Shown here in pieces: positions 12,840 through 24,996 of a stretch of DNA of 64,000 nucleotides. Source of the stretch: Lonicera japonica (lineage: Eukaryota > Streptophyta > Magnoliopsida > Dipsacales > Caprifoliaceae); NCBI GenBank assembly GCA_021464415.1, contig CM038471.1:13940073-14004072 (forward strand), in the 5' to 3' direction. The notes under the pieces are model-generated. The model worked only from the letters and a program-made list of their open reading frames with translations. It was not told the DNA's origin and did not search any database. The translations under genes were made by a program, and so were the position numbers. Position 1 is the first letter of the stretch; every line of letters starts with the position of its first letter.

Positions 12840-13522
12840 TGGACTAGGAACGTTTCTAGACCATATTTAGGGTGAATCCGCTACCCGTTGCCTATTTGGA
12901 GGCAAGAACCTTATAATTGGACAATTTAATAGAAGATGGAACCACAACCTAACACTTATAATGGAGGAGTGAACCTTGGTATAGTCGAAGGCACCATAAT
13001 TGATTGTAAATGATCAATTGATAAGTCAAGAATAATACGAACTGAAATAAATCCATAATTATTCAACAAGTTCTCAAGAACTCGAAAGTGAAAACACTTG
13101 AATTTTATTAATAATAATCAACCAAAAGAAAACAATGATGCTTTTTTATTTTAATAGGAGTTAAATAAGCCTAAAATAATAAGATAACGAAATATAAACT
13201 TTCCTATTGCAAGTCCAACACTAAAAGAAAATAAAACGTGCTAAAAACATAAAAAATAGAAATTTTGCTGCTGCCCTTTGCAGCTGCCCCTTAACATTCC
13301 TAATAATCTTTTAACGCATATATCTTTATTTTAAAGCCTTAGACTTGATTCTCCATGCTTTCAATTGGTCTCCATGCCTCGGTTTGATCCAAAACACCTC
13401 GAACCATGCCATTAAGCTCCTCCTTGAATTTCTTCATTCGACATCTCATAATTGGACCAACAGGAACTCCGATTGAATCATTGTGAGCCTCATTCCATGC
13501 CTTTTTGGTCTCGTAAGGCACC
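12840..13522 (-). mobile_element. Probable gypsy 5' LTR with a coding tail
   Basis: On the minus strand this segment begins TGCCTTACGAG at 13522, exactly where similarity to the Tat-type leader stops, and ends GTCCA at 12840, just before the primer site. The first 180 bases are open and encode a GPIMR-type segment followed by 'MKKFKEELNG' and 'EAWRPIESMENQ'. I recall such segments from the carboxyl end of some plant gypsy polyproteins. That would mean pol runs into the 3' LTR, so the 5' LTR carries the same coding tail. The remainder is AT-rich with an U5-like end. The termini are inferred, because no second LTR of this element is present. Confidence 0.5.
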
Positions 13523-15764
13523 CTGTGTGATCTCTACCAACCCAATCGGCCAGTGTGAATCTCGATAACCTAAGGTGGTGATAAATAGAGAAAATTGGGG
13601 TGAGGTGAAATCATTATTTTGCTCGTGATCAGATAATTCTAGGAAGACTCGACAAGAAAGTAAATCGAAAACCACTTTTGGGTGTTTACTAAGCAAAAAC
13701 AGACTAATAGTAACAATTTGAGAGCCCCGTGGATAGGTTTAAGGTAGGAATAAGCATTCCCGAGGATGCCCTTTTCATCTTCCTGTTTTGAAAATTATTT
13801 TTGGAAAAAAACTCATTTTTAAAAAACTTGTTTTGAAAAACATTTTAAAAAATCGGAAAGTTCTCTCCTTTTAGAGTTGCTTTTCATGAAAATAGTGAGA
13901 GGAAAATTCTTACTAACGGACCTTAGTGAGGGATTCCTATGGGCGGGATTGGACATCCTTCAGCCATACTTGTCAAACCAAGAGCCGATATGTATGATAA
14001 GGCATTTTGTTCACTATTCTCACGACTAACGGTCTTGAAAATATGCAGAAAATCATGTGTACTGGGTTGACACATCCAATATGCAAGCGTTGTGAAAAGG
14101 GGTAAGGTTTAAGGCTTCCTCCTATTTGGTTAGCTTTTGCTATTGTTAAAGTGATATACTAAAAGCCATAATTTTCTTGTTGGTTTGGATATGTTATAAA
14201 CTTGGTTTTGCTATTTTAATGAGAATCTGTATGGGCAATGGTTGCATTATATTATTTAATTAAATATTGTGCATGTGTGTCTTTTATTCCATATAGTAGA
14301 TGATTTGGTGTGTAGAGTATATCTTACACACAGAAAATCTTATCATCGGTTCTTGTGGAATATAAGTTTAATGGTTCACAGTCTTAGATGGAATTGAACA
14401 CCCATCGGTAGGATTGTAGCACAAGTTTTAGTAGTTTATCTTAACTACAAAAAACGGTATAGTTTTAACTCGTTGTGCTAGTACACTTTGTGTGTATTGA
14501 ATAGGACCAGTTTGGGTTAATTGTTTTTATACTGATTATATAAAACAATTTAAAATCCCATGGTTATTATGATTACTTATGCTCTTAATCTTGAAATAAT
14601 TAATAGACATATATTGTTTGTTGTTTTGACTCAATATGAGTGAGATTCATTTATGGATCAATAATCTTCGTGAATTGGATGACGACACTATATGTATGAT
14701 GAATATTAATTATTGATGGAATCCACGTCCTGGTATAGGGATTGATGATAGCCCCTTGAGAAGCTTATAAGTTTTGATCATATCAAACCCTACAGGTGGA
14801 TTATGTTAATCCGACATGCCAAATAAGTTAAGTGGTAGGCTTAAGGATTAAGAAGTCATTTAAATATAATTGTCAGTAATTTAATTTAAATGATGGTTAT
14901 CTGTAATCTTAACGTGGGGAGAGTAATAAGTATTTAATAATAAGGAGCTCGAAATATAATTTTGAGATAAGGACGGGAGTGCAATTATAATTCTTTAGTG
15001 GTGTGAATTATAATTTATGGAAGGAACTAATTCATAGTGGAATTAGGATTCCAACTTTCCATAGGAAACCCAAACACTTATTTCTCCTTAAGGTCCCTAT
15101 CGTAGCCTTATATATACACCGACCTAATCTCTTCTTCTAATAACAATAATTCTCATGAGTTAGGGTTTGTTCTATTGAGAGACCAGAAAATCTTTGTGAT
15201 ACCGTAGCCCACACTCGGTGCAAGATTTGATGGCGGAATGAATACGATAGAAGATCTTTAGGTTTTTCGGCACAGCAGTCGTAAATCAATCGTAACTTTT
15301 GATCCCACCGTTGGATCGGGCTGATTTTTGGATATGTGGTTTGGAACGCAAAGTTACTATTATTGCGCAAAAAATCAGGATGATCAGAAGTCGTTTCGGT
15401 GGGGAAAAAAATTAATTTTCGCAGCCCAGCGAGAATAAAAAAATTTGACCAAATTGCAATATGATGCTTTCAAACCCTAGTCTCCTCATATGGATCCTCT
15501 ACATGATCCACAAAGGTGAAATCCATTTATTCTTATAGGGTTTTAGCATAAGTTTTTTTTTGTTCAATCTATACGCAATATCAAACGATTCTATATTTAT
15601 GTCTCCATCATGCTATATACCCTAAGGGCGAGTTTGTGCAAAGACCTTTTGATATACATTCTAGATACATGAGTGTTCTCATCACTTGATATGCCTCGAT
15701 TTGGTACTTGGCCAAGGAGAGTGGATATTAGAGTTTTCGATTTTTTGTTGACCCAAATGAGACA
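13523..15764 (-). mobile_element. Inverted fragment of a Tat/Ogre-type leader
   Basis: The reverse complement of 13523-14143 plus 15617-15764 aligns along its length with the leader of the large element at about 46185-46960. Shared landmarks include a 'ctctccttggccaagtacca' block, 'tatatcaaaaggtc', 'ccaaataggagg' and 'gtggttttcgattt'. The fragment is therefore a truncated, inverted paralogue of that leader. It is split by a solo LTR at 14144-15610. Substitutions are often at CpG, consistent with methylation decay. Confidence 0.8.
14144..15610 (+). mobile_element. Solo LTR inserted in the leader fragment
   Basis: The segment begins TGTTAAAGTG and ends CTCCATCA. It is flanked by the hexamer TGCTAT on both sides (14138-14143 and 15611-15616). 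Similarity of the flanks to the leader at 46185-46960 stops at one edge and resumes at the other, so the paralogous site without insertion fixes the boundaries. A TATA-like stretch at about 15108 (tatatatacac), followed by a likely transcribed leader, suggests plus orientation. There is no coding content. I do not recognise the family; a copia LTR is plausible. Confidence 0.8.
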
Positions 15765-17300
15765 TGTGACGCCCCGAATCCCCTTATGAGATTTTCACCT
15801 CCGAGACCCGGTTAATCACGGATGCCTTTGATCAAAACAAAATCTCATTTTAGAAAATTTCACATGTGAAGTTTGTTTAAGAAATAAACCAACCTGTAAT
15901 AATCAAAATCGTTTTCATGCAAACATGTCCATATCCAACCATAATTAAAATCCACTCCACTCCATATATAAAAACATTTATACTGGTTTACTTTAAACAC
16001 CGTTTGTACATTAAAACCGAAGTCCAGTTCTTAAACGAAAGTTTGCATATATTACAGTAACACCAAAAACTATTATACAACTTAATCCTCTTCATAAGGA
16101 CTAGAAAACTGTTTGTGGAAGTTAGAGGCTTCTAGAAACAAGAACCATGGGCCACCCAAGATGCTAATCCTACAAGACTGGTGAAAAAGCGAATGAGCCA
16201 AATTCGGATAAGTTGTACTCATTCTCACGCCCGTATACTACATCTAAGGATCAATAGTTGTTAGCACTTCCTACTTTATGTATTAGTTCATTATGAATGT
16301 TCAAATGTTTCTCTATGTGTATTATGATCCGTTTAATAATGTCTACGTTCTTTCTTATGTTATCCACAATACATCAAAGGCATTATATACAAAGCAATAC
16401 AACATATGATACAATAACAATAACAATAATCACAATCAACAATATCACATCGGTCCTCGTATCATATCTCTAGCATAATGCCTCAGTTCCTCCCCGCTGT
16501 TATTTAGGCTTAGAGCTAAGGTTCCTGAAGGATCTCATGCTCTAAACTACTCATGTCTCCATTAGGTGAAGGAAGTCACTCAGGGACTTGGTTCTACGAA
16601 GCAAGTCATTTGGAGATAACCCACGCAAGACATTTTTCTAGAGACAACACTCCAAATAGTTAACAAGAAGATCATCCATACAAGCCGACCTCGACACTAA
16701 GAAGAACTACACTAGGAGACTATAGCTCATAGGGTAAGTGTCCATTAGTAATGCTACTATTTTTCTGATCTCACCATTCCGTTAGTAGTACCACATGAAA
16801 CTACTCTGCTGTCGAAAAAACTCCTTTAACCCAGAACACCTACGTAGTTCTGTAGGAAGGCAAGATACACCGAGTGGGTTTTCCTTTTGTGGGATTTCAA
16901 CCACTCGATGGAGTAACCTATTATTTTGCCCATGATCGTATCAATAGTAATATATCCATTCATTCCTCAATAATATATATCACAAATCACACAATCCATC
17001 ACATATATGGAAACCAATATATATATATATAATTATTCATTTAGTGTTATCATAAGCATAATTATCACGCCTCTTATCCATAGCCTTATAACCATGTTGT
17101 TATTCGTGTTTTATGGCCAACTGGTAAATTATCGGTATCTTATATCTTATAGTATGTCATATGTGCAAAACAAAAGTCATATAAGTCTTATCAAAGTCCT
17201 CACGTTATTCTACCAAGCCAAACATCAGTTTTTATGATTCTCTCCCAATCGATATACTAACAGCACATTAGCTTCTTATGATTATGGTTACGACAACATA
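15765..17300 (-). mobile_element. Gypsy LTR fragment, minus orientation
   Basis: It starts TGTGACGCCCCGAATCCC, the same terminus as at 3019. The part near 16830-16930 is the reverse complement of an LTR block near 22980-23080 (shared 'gtgtatcttgc' and 'cactcg' motifs). A poorly conserved translation at 17007-17160 also mirrors 22677-22868. The right, 5' end of the LTR is missing, and no target duplication is visible, so this is a truncated piece of the 21268-24806 family in inverse orientation. Confidence 0.65.
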
Positions 17301-17329
17301 CACCCCACCAAATTAAGTTTGTGATATTT

Positions 17330-18199
17330 CTAGAATGTGTCAAGGTTGTATTCTCATTAGTAGTCCTAATAATGGGACCTTAAGTTGGGACAGAGCGCCC
17401 TTGGGTGAAAGACCCGAAACCGTGCACCGGAAACTAATAGGAGGCCCTACTGACATGTGGGTGAAAGGCCACAAAATGCAGACCTGGCGACGCTGGGATA
17501 GTTGCTGGAAATTACGAAATTTCAGCTCAAGATTTATAATGTGAGATGAATGTACGATTAATTGTGCCATAAAATTTTATTTGATATCGTTTATGAATTG
17601 TTCACGGGTTTTGAAGTACTTAAACAAGATGATAAAAATGGTTTCTTCCTAAACCAATATATATACATATATATATATATATAATAATGGTTTATTTTAA
17701 GCTGCTACAAAGGATTTTCGAATCTTTTTTTCATATTAAATTTACTATATGATTCCCACTGGGCCTAGTTTGACTCACCCCACCTATTTTCCAAACAGTT
17801 TCTTCTATAGGTTCTTTTGGGTAAAGGGAAGAGGGAGGACGTAGCTTCGTAGAACGCCTCTAAGCCATTACCGAGTCAAGGGTCCTTCACGACAGAAGGA
17901 CCCATGTTTGTTATATTGTTGGTGATGTATGTATTGAACTTGTACTAATATATATTGTATGTGGAGATTGAAAATTTTGTACTTGGGATCTCGTTGGAGA
18001 CTAGCTGTTGAATTATAGTATTTCTCTTTCTTTTATGAATAGATTTTGTGAAATGGAAAATATTCTTATTACTTAGATTGTGAATTTTTATGTTTTACAT
18101 AGGGACAATGTCTAGTTAACCCGCCTTCGGTGTACGGCACCCATGAACGAATCGGGTCCTGGAGGAGAGAGATCATTTTAACGGGATTCGGGGCGTTGC
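17330..18199 (+). mobile_element. Gypsy LTR 3'-end fragment, plus orientation
   Basis: It ends AACGGGATTCGGGGCGTTGCA at 18199, the plus-strand form of the LTR terminus. The block at 17750-17830 matches 24290-24360 of the solo LTR (shared 'ccaaacag / ctaaacag' and 'gggtaa' motifs). It faces the minus-oriented fragment to its left and truncates the gag pseudogene to its right. Confidence 0.65.
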
Positions 18200-18860
18200 A
18201 ACTCCCACAAATGAAACACCCAATACATGGTCCACTGCTACCCCCATTACTAGTATTGTTTCCTTAGAAGATTCTAAACTTGAACTTGATTTCTTATTCT
18301 TATCCCACGTACTCTTCCGGTCATTTCCCTTTCTTTTACCCGCTGGTCCCATAAGCTTAAGGGCCACTTTAACACAGGCTTTGTAAGAGAAAAAGTTAGT
18401 GAAACCTATATTACAATGTTATTGAACTCGAAGACCATTGATTAACTTCTCTTGCTTCTCCTGATCGGAAATTCCTTCCACGTACATGCTCAGTTCCTCA
18501 AACTTGAGGAGACAGTCCTCAACCGTCATCCTACTTTGAATCAAGTTGTAGAACTCATCCCATTTTTCTCTATAATAGGCGTCGAACACGTACTTGTCAC
18601 GGAAGAATCTATCAAACTTAGCCCACTTAATAATTACATTAGCCCCCCCAATGGACCTCAACCAACATAGTGCACTACCTTCGAGTTTTAAAGAAGCAAA
18701 GCCAACCCATATGTGTTCAGGGGCATTCAAAATATTGAGTTGGGAGTGGATATAGTAGAGCCACCCTTCAGCAGCCTCAGGTCCAGATGAACTGTCAAAC
18801 TTTGGTGTTGCAAACGGTTAAACTCCTTAAGGTAATAAACTTCATCACCCTCCACTCCTT
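18200..18860 (-). pseudogene. Ty3/gypsy gag pseudogene, 3' end lost
   Basis: The minus strand encodes a plant retrotransposon capsid segment. It runs through 'PPKFDGSSGPEAAEGWLYYI' (about 18740-18810), then 'APEHIWVGFASLKLEGSA', 'FDRFFRDKYV', 'EFYNLIQSRMTVEDC', 'FEELSMYVEG' and 'LINGLR' (18419-18730). A basic, serine-rich tail follows ('GKRKGNDRKSTWDKNKKSSS', 18290-18340). These match the retrotrans_gag pattern, in which W, Y/F and the E-x(2)-F-x(2)-L motifs are landmarks. A stop separates the two parts, and the frame is cut at 18199 by the LTR end before any zinc knuckle. It lies correctly downstream of the primer site at 19412-19424. Confidence 0.85.
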
Positions 18861-19411
18861 GGGGTTCACACTCAACATTCACTATATCTTCGTTGTTATT
18901 TGGGGTGTTTCTAGGAATTCGGGTGCGGCTGGGATTGACACTGTTAGTAGTACCTTGTTATTTTTCAAAACTCTTGTGAGTTTATTGAAAAATCCACTCA
19001 TCATAGTTTCCAATCAAGCAGCTAAGTTTTTACTAGGGCTATCCCTAAAGTTCTAATTCTATAGGAAGAATAAAAGGAGTTTTAATGCAACAAATATCAT
19101 AGGATAACATGAGATTGAAAGGCCGAACAAAAATCGTGGAATGAAGGGAACAAATATTTTGGGTAGGGTTACATTAGTCATCTTGTTTAAGTTCTAGTTA
19201 GCGGCAGTTGACCAATGATTTATAGTATAATCATACGTTGAGCTGCGACTGATTATAATATAACCCAATAGTATTTATGTTACTACACTAGAAAGCAAAA
19301 CCGATTCCTCGAGCGTTTCCCAATTATCGATACAATAAAATGGACAGAATGATACGAAATTGAATTCCCTAACCTACCCCAATCTCGGTGAAGGTAAAAG
19401 AAACCTATGCC

Positions 19412-19424
19412 TTTGATACCAACT
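19412..19424 (-). other. Primer binding site (tRNA-iMet type, one mismatch)
   Basis: The minus strand reads TTGGTATCAAAGG just inside the LTR end. It differs from the standard TGGTATCAGAG by one transition. Its position between LTR (19426) and gag (18860) confirms the element's minus orientation. Confidence 0.75.
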
Positions 19425-19425
19425 T

Positions 19426-20318
19426 ATGTCGCACTAAATCCCGTTAAAAGGATCCACCTTTCGAGACCCGGTTAATCACGGGTGTCGTACGTTGATGGCG
19501 GGTAAACTAATTAATAATCTTGAGAATAATGAAAATATTTAAAATCTAATTAATCAAGGCTAAGATTAAGTTTACTTCAATCTCATTTGAACCTTGCACA
19601 ACGTGAGAAAGAGTGAAATTACAAGTCAATAAGCCTCCAACAAGGTCCCAAACGCAAGTCTCTAATACTCTTAATACACACATAAATTCTAGAGAGAAAG
19701 TATCTGTACATGTATCCCATAATCGCACATGATATCATAAAGTAATTAACAAGAGAATTCTAGTATAAATAGGCTCACAAAGTACAATGAATCATCTATT
19801 AAATGTTTCATAAAGAAATTTCACCGCCTGAACCTTCAAGATAAAATACAAACTTCATATCAAAGGTTATATCTCATAAAATAGGGTCTAAGTCAGTTTT
19901 TATGTTAATCAAGTAATTAGTTATAATTTCTCATTAAATCATGTTATTTGATAAATATTTAAGGTATTAGAATCATCAATTTCAACAATAAAACCTAATC
20001 CCAACATATATTAAAAAACCTATATAAACAACCTAGGTTTTTGTATAAACATGTTGTATAATGGTAACCAAACAATAATAAGTTGGAAAATAAGTTATAG
20101 TACTAGATTCCCACCTCTAAGGAGCTTTAATTTTGAAAATGATGGCTTGATGATGCTTCCTCCTTAAGAACATGAAACCCTAAAGCTCCACCATGCTTTA
20201 ATGGAGGTTTTAAGGAAGGAAATGATGAAGATGGAGATGCAATCTTTGAGCCAAAGTTCGATTAATGGAAATGGATGCCTCACAAGCTCTAAAAACCCTC
20301 GTTTAACCAGCTCTCAAG

Positions 20319-20377
<59 letters not shown>

Positions 20378-20977
20378 CTCTTTCTCCCCTTAGAGGTGTA
20401 TGCACGAAATGGGGGGGGGGGAAGGTGTTAAAAATGGTGAAAAATCTGGTCAACTGTGGTCAAACTCTACTTTCAGGTCAAGCATGGTTCACCATGATCG
20501 ATCATGGTCTTAGTTTTTGTGCACTGGCCAACATTCATGATCAATCTTGCAAAGCCATGATCAATCATGCTTCTGATCTCATGGTTCTTACAACTTTTCC
20601 TTTAATTTTAGCCCTGAAGATGTCATTATCTTAATGTGAGTTCAACACAGAACTTATAGAGGGGATCAAGATGGAACCATAGCCACTGACGTAGACTCAT
20701 TTAGATAAGGAACGAAGAAGTTACAGCTTCTCAAAGTTAGCTAAAATTTTCTAAATCACGTAAAATCGAAACAAGCGGTTTAGATATTATTTTCAATTCG
20801 GATCATCCGAATGGTGAAACAATTGTTCATACAAACTTAGTTAGACTATTACAACTTGTTCAACATGTGAAACCACTCAAAAACAATTTGGATCATAATA
20901 TGACTATCCGAAATGGTGTTTGTTAATTAAACAGAATAAAGCGAGAATATATCTGAAGATTAAGCTAGGGTATTACA
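19426..20977 (-). mobile_element. Gypsy 5' LTR, minus orientation
   Basis: The minus strand begins TGTAATACCCTAG at 20977 and ends GATTTAGTGCGACA at 19426, next to the primer site. The terminus is a diverged form of the CGGGGCGTCACA end shared by four other LTRs here. Motifs such as 'attcccacct' near 20107 recur in the related LTRs. Length is about 1.55 kb, shorter than the 3.5-kb solo LTR, so internal deletions or a subfamily difference are likely. It contains a (TC)n tract. Confidence 0.75.
20321..20374. repeat. (TC)27 microsatellite
   Basis: An uninterrupted dinucleotide run of 54 bases lies inside the LTR, followed at 20411 by a G tract. Both are simple, probably length-polymorphic repeats. 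Confidence 0.95.
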
Positions 20978-21011
20978 CCTTAAACGTAGAATCTAACCGC
21001 GATTGGCTTGG

Positions 21012-24000
21012 CGTAGCACTTCCCACTTTTAGGCTTACCCGTCGCTTCCTTCTATGCAATTGATCATAATTCATCACCCTCAGTTTGCGATCTCCCTTAT
21101 CGTAAGTTGGCCACTTCGCTCAACCCGTCTCTAATCACAACCGAAAATACTCCTACAGGACCATGAACATTTGAAACCATAGTTCTTATTTGAAGAACAA
21201 TAGGATCTCTTGTCGCATGTAAATAATATGATCTTTTAGTGCTTCCCACTTTCCAGCTTACCCGTTTTGTAATACTTCATTTTCCTTTTTCCACATTGAC
21301 CTTCTCTTAAGCCCGGTTAAGGCTTAATCTCCATTAAAGTGAGAGTATTGGGTCCCGAGCCCTTCGTACTTGACTTAATACTTCTAGCACTTCATATTAC
21401 ATATATTAAGTTTGAGGAAACAATCGTTACGTTATTCCGGTGGTTTGGATTGAAACAAAGGCGATAATTACGTGTTTCGACTTTTCGCGATTCGTCGATT
21501 TTTGATCAACTTTGAAAAGCCATAACTTCTTCATCCGATATCCAAATGACTTTTCGTTTGTGGCCACATCTTCATTTCTTTTCCCTCTACAACTTTCATA
21601 TTTGGCAGATTGAGATTCGGCCATTTTGAGGTCCATTTCGGGCTCAGATAGTCATTTGCTGCTGCAGTGAGTTCCATGATCGATTATGGTTCAGGTTTGG
21701 CGAGTTTTTAAGCCTTTTAAACTCGATATTCACCCCTTTTACACCCATAACTCCCCATTTTTGTGCATTTCTCATACACAACACTCTAGCAAGTTTTAGA
21801 GAGAGAGTGTGAGAGATTCTTGAGGGGTTCTTGAGGCTTCTTCTTTTTTACACAAGATTTGGGGCTAGCAAAGCACTATTCATCATCTTCTTCACATCAT
21901 TCCTTTATTGGAGCTCTAAAGGAAAAGCTAGGGTTTCAAGATTGAGGTGTTTACACTTCTCCAAGCTTTTCAATCTTGCGGATTATCATCAATAAAGGTG
22001 GGAACATTATTATTATTAAAACTTGTCTTTTAAACTATTGTTGTTGCATTAGAGATTTTATACCAAAATGGGGATTTTTCTATGAAAACCCTAAGTTTGT
22101 AATGTTTATGTGGGTTGGGTTGGTTTAAGATTCAATAGATGGTGCATATGGATAGATTATCATACATATATTATGTATTATCACTTCTTACCATGCTATT
22201 AGCTCTATTATTTCACATACACATTATACCCACCTATTAACTAAGAATATGGACTAGACTTGATGGGATTTTAGGATTTTACCTTGAAAATGGTTGATTA
22301 TGGATTATAAGGAATAGATATGAACGTATACCTATATAGTTAAGGGTGTTGAATTTTATCCATATGTGTTGAACCGAGAACCCAATAGGGCGAAAACCAT
22401 ATGTATTAGCCTTTGAGTCTATTGTTTTATATGGACCTTGTTAGCATTAGTTATGAGAGTACATGTACGATATACTCTAGGAGTGTAATAAATATAACTT
22501 GGTGGGGAATAGGTTGCCTTGGCCGTGATTGTATATAGCTAGAAGAGTCGTAATTATATACCAGTTGAACTAGAAGCATGATAATCAATGCATAGTTGGA
22601 CTACATGGCTTGGAAACTACCATAAAATACTAATGGCCTTAGTTTTATACTTATGGTGCATATGAGACATAACGCACTAATAATGAACTAGTTGGCTATA
22701 GAATGTGGATAACCACAACTCGATAAGGCTATGGATCATAAGCGTGATGACGATGCTTGTGTTAATGATAATAATGTTGGTTAATGAATAGTGGGAAGTT
22801 GGATATTGTATATACATTTGTGATGATAGCCATATGTGTGATGAATGATGATGTGATTGATGGTACAATATGATCTTGTGATACGATCACACAAATGGGC
22901 TGGATATAATAGACCAAGCACCAGGTCGCGCCCGTGTGGCTTAAAGATGGGCCGCCTATTGCCACCCCTGGGTGAAATTTCCTAAATCGTGTAGGGGAAT
23001 AAAGGATTGGTGTACTCCACCGGGTGGTTAAAATCCTACGAAATGAGAGCCCACTCTATATATCTTGCTTTCCCGCAAGACTATGTGTTCTAGGTTATAT
23101 GAGTTTCCTTGGCTAGCGGAGCAGGTCTCATGTCCCCCACTTACTTACGCAATGGTTAGTCCCGGGGAAGTAGTTGGACTACTAATGGACATCACCCTGC
23201 CAGAGTATCTCATGGTGTAGTTCCTCTCGGGCGTCGTGGAGGCTTGCACGGGTGTTTTTCTCGTTAACTATTCGGAGTGTTATTCCCAAAAAAATGTCTT
23301 GAGGGTTATCTCTGAATGATTTACTTGAAAAACCAAGTCCCTGAGCCACCATCCCACCTAGAAGAGACACGAATAAGAGCTTTGGATCCATTTGGGACTC
23401 GCTAGATTCATTGTTCTGGGCCTGGTCAGACGGCGGGGTGAAATTGAGGCATTATACGAGAGATATGATACAGATGGATGCATGTTATTATTGTTATTAT
23501 TGTTGTGTCATATTTGTGTTGTTTATTGTGTAATGCCTCGGATAAGTTGTGCCTTTAGTAAGAACAACGTGGATATTAGATGTACGGATCATAATGCACA
23601 TAGAAAAGTACTTGGCCTTTCATAATGTACTAATATACATAAAAAGGAAAGCGTTATTAGCTAATGGCCTTAAGATATATTAGACGAGCATGAGAACACG
23701 TGGGGTGCTCGAGGCTAGATGGCCGGATTATAATGAACATAAGGTACTAATAATCAAAGTGGCAACTATAGCAATGGGGTAACATAATTAGAGTACACTG
23801 TTATGAAATACTTTAGTGGAATAATCTAGTTATGGAGCCTAATAGTCAGCCAAGTATGGGATTTATAATGAACTATAATTAAAGAGGGAACAATGAACAC
23901 TTGGCCTATAGTTTTAACTTACAGTATAGTTACCAAAGAGTATAATATAGTGTGGATGACTTAGTTTTGAGATAATCCACCGTAGCGTGACGAACCTTAG

Positions 24001-24996
24001 TAAGCTAGTAATTTGAGAAGAGACAGTTTTGTAGTAATGGTTCTCTAGTGACATAGGAATGCTCAAGGACCCATCCCATGAGAAGTCAAGGGACGGGATC
24101 GGCGAATCGGGTAATTTGCTTCCGGTGGCTAGGATAGGAATCCTAGTGGGGTATGGCACGCACTTGTGTATGGATTGCATTGCATTGCAAGGTTTCCAAA
24201 ATATTATATTAAAGTAAAGTATTTACTTTATATATAAAGATGCACATTCCTGTGTTTGCAATATGTATTTTCTATACAAAATATATATAGTTCCCATTGA
24301 ACCTGGATTTAGCTCATTCCTTTTCTAAACAGTTTTTCAGGCTTAGTATCTCGGGTAACGCATGACGTACGTTTATAGAATCCTCTGATGCCCACAAGAC
24401 CGTGTCTAGTCCTTTAAGAAAAGGACTATGTTTTATTATTCTTTTGGTTTTGTTGTAGTGTAAATGAACTTTTGTTTGAGTATTCAATATCGGTTTCAAT
24501 GTATAAACGGTTTTTATATTAAACTTGTATGATTTTCATATATGTGGAGTTGGATTTGAAACGTAGTTGGATGTAATTGTATTTGTGAGAATATGGTTTG
24601 TAAATCTCACATGTTTGGTTATTATTTAAAAGAACTCCACATTCCGGGATTTTGTAAAATGAGATTTTAAATGGGATCATATTTTATTTAAGAAGAAGAT
24701 TTTGAAAAGTTGTGATTTTATATTTTAAACCCGCTGTCGCGCATGGCATCCGTGATTAACTGGGTCCCGGAGGTGAAAATCTTAGAATGGGATTCGAGGC
24801 GTCACACATTTTCTCCTTCTACGCACTTGATCATAATCCTTCACCCCCTGTTTGCGATCTCCTTTATCGCAAGTTAGCTAATTCACTTACCTCGTCGCCA
24901 GTACAACCGAAGACACTCCCGTTAGACCGTGAATGTTTGAAATCCTAGTTCTTAAATTTGAAGAGCAATAAGATCTCTTATGGCATGTAAAAAAAA
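21012..24996. repeat. Two ~223-bp tandem units, the second split by a solo LTR
   Basis: Unit 1 runs from about 21015 to 21237. Unit 2 starts near 21238 with the same 'cttcccactt' and 'gcttacccg' motifs, stops at 21267, and resumes at 24807 with 'ctccttctacgcacttgatc', matching unit 1 from 21050 to about 21230. The unit is non-coding. Its origin (satellite or LTR-internal duplication) is not clear to me. Confidence 0.8.
21268..24806 (+). mobile_element. 3.5-kb gypsy solo LTR
   Basis: It begins TGTAATACTTCA and ends GGGATTCGAGGCGTCACA. The flanking pentamers are CGTTT (21263-21267) and CATTT (24807-24811). They differ only by a change expected from deamination of a methylated CpG. The surrounding 223-bp tandem unit is interrupted exactly here, giving independent proof of both boundaries. 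No primer site follows the LTR and no PPT precedes it, so the internal region was lost by LTR recombination. Its 5' ten bases match the LTR at 9083 and its 3' end matches those at 3019, 15765 and 18199. Confidence 0.88.

Noticed and set aside
22677..22965. Short open frames inside the solo LTR as genes
   Set aside because: They lie in non-coding LTR sequence. Their mirrored weak similarity to 17007-17160 is explained by shared LTR DNA.
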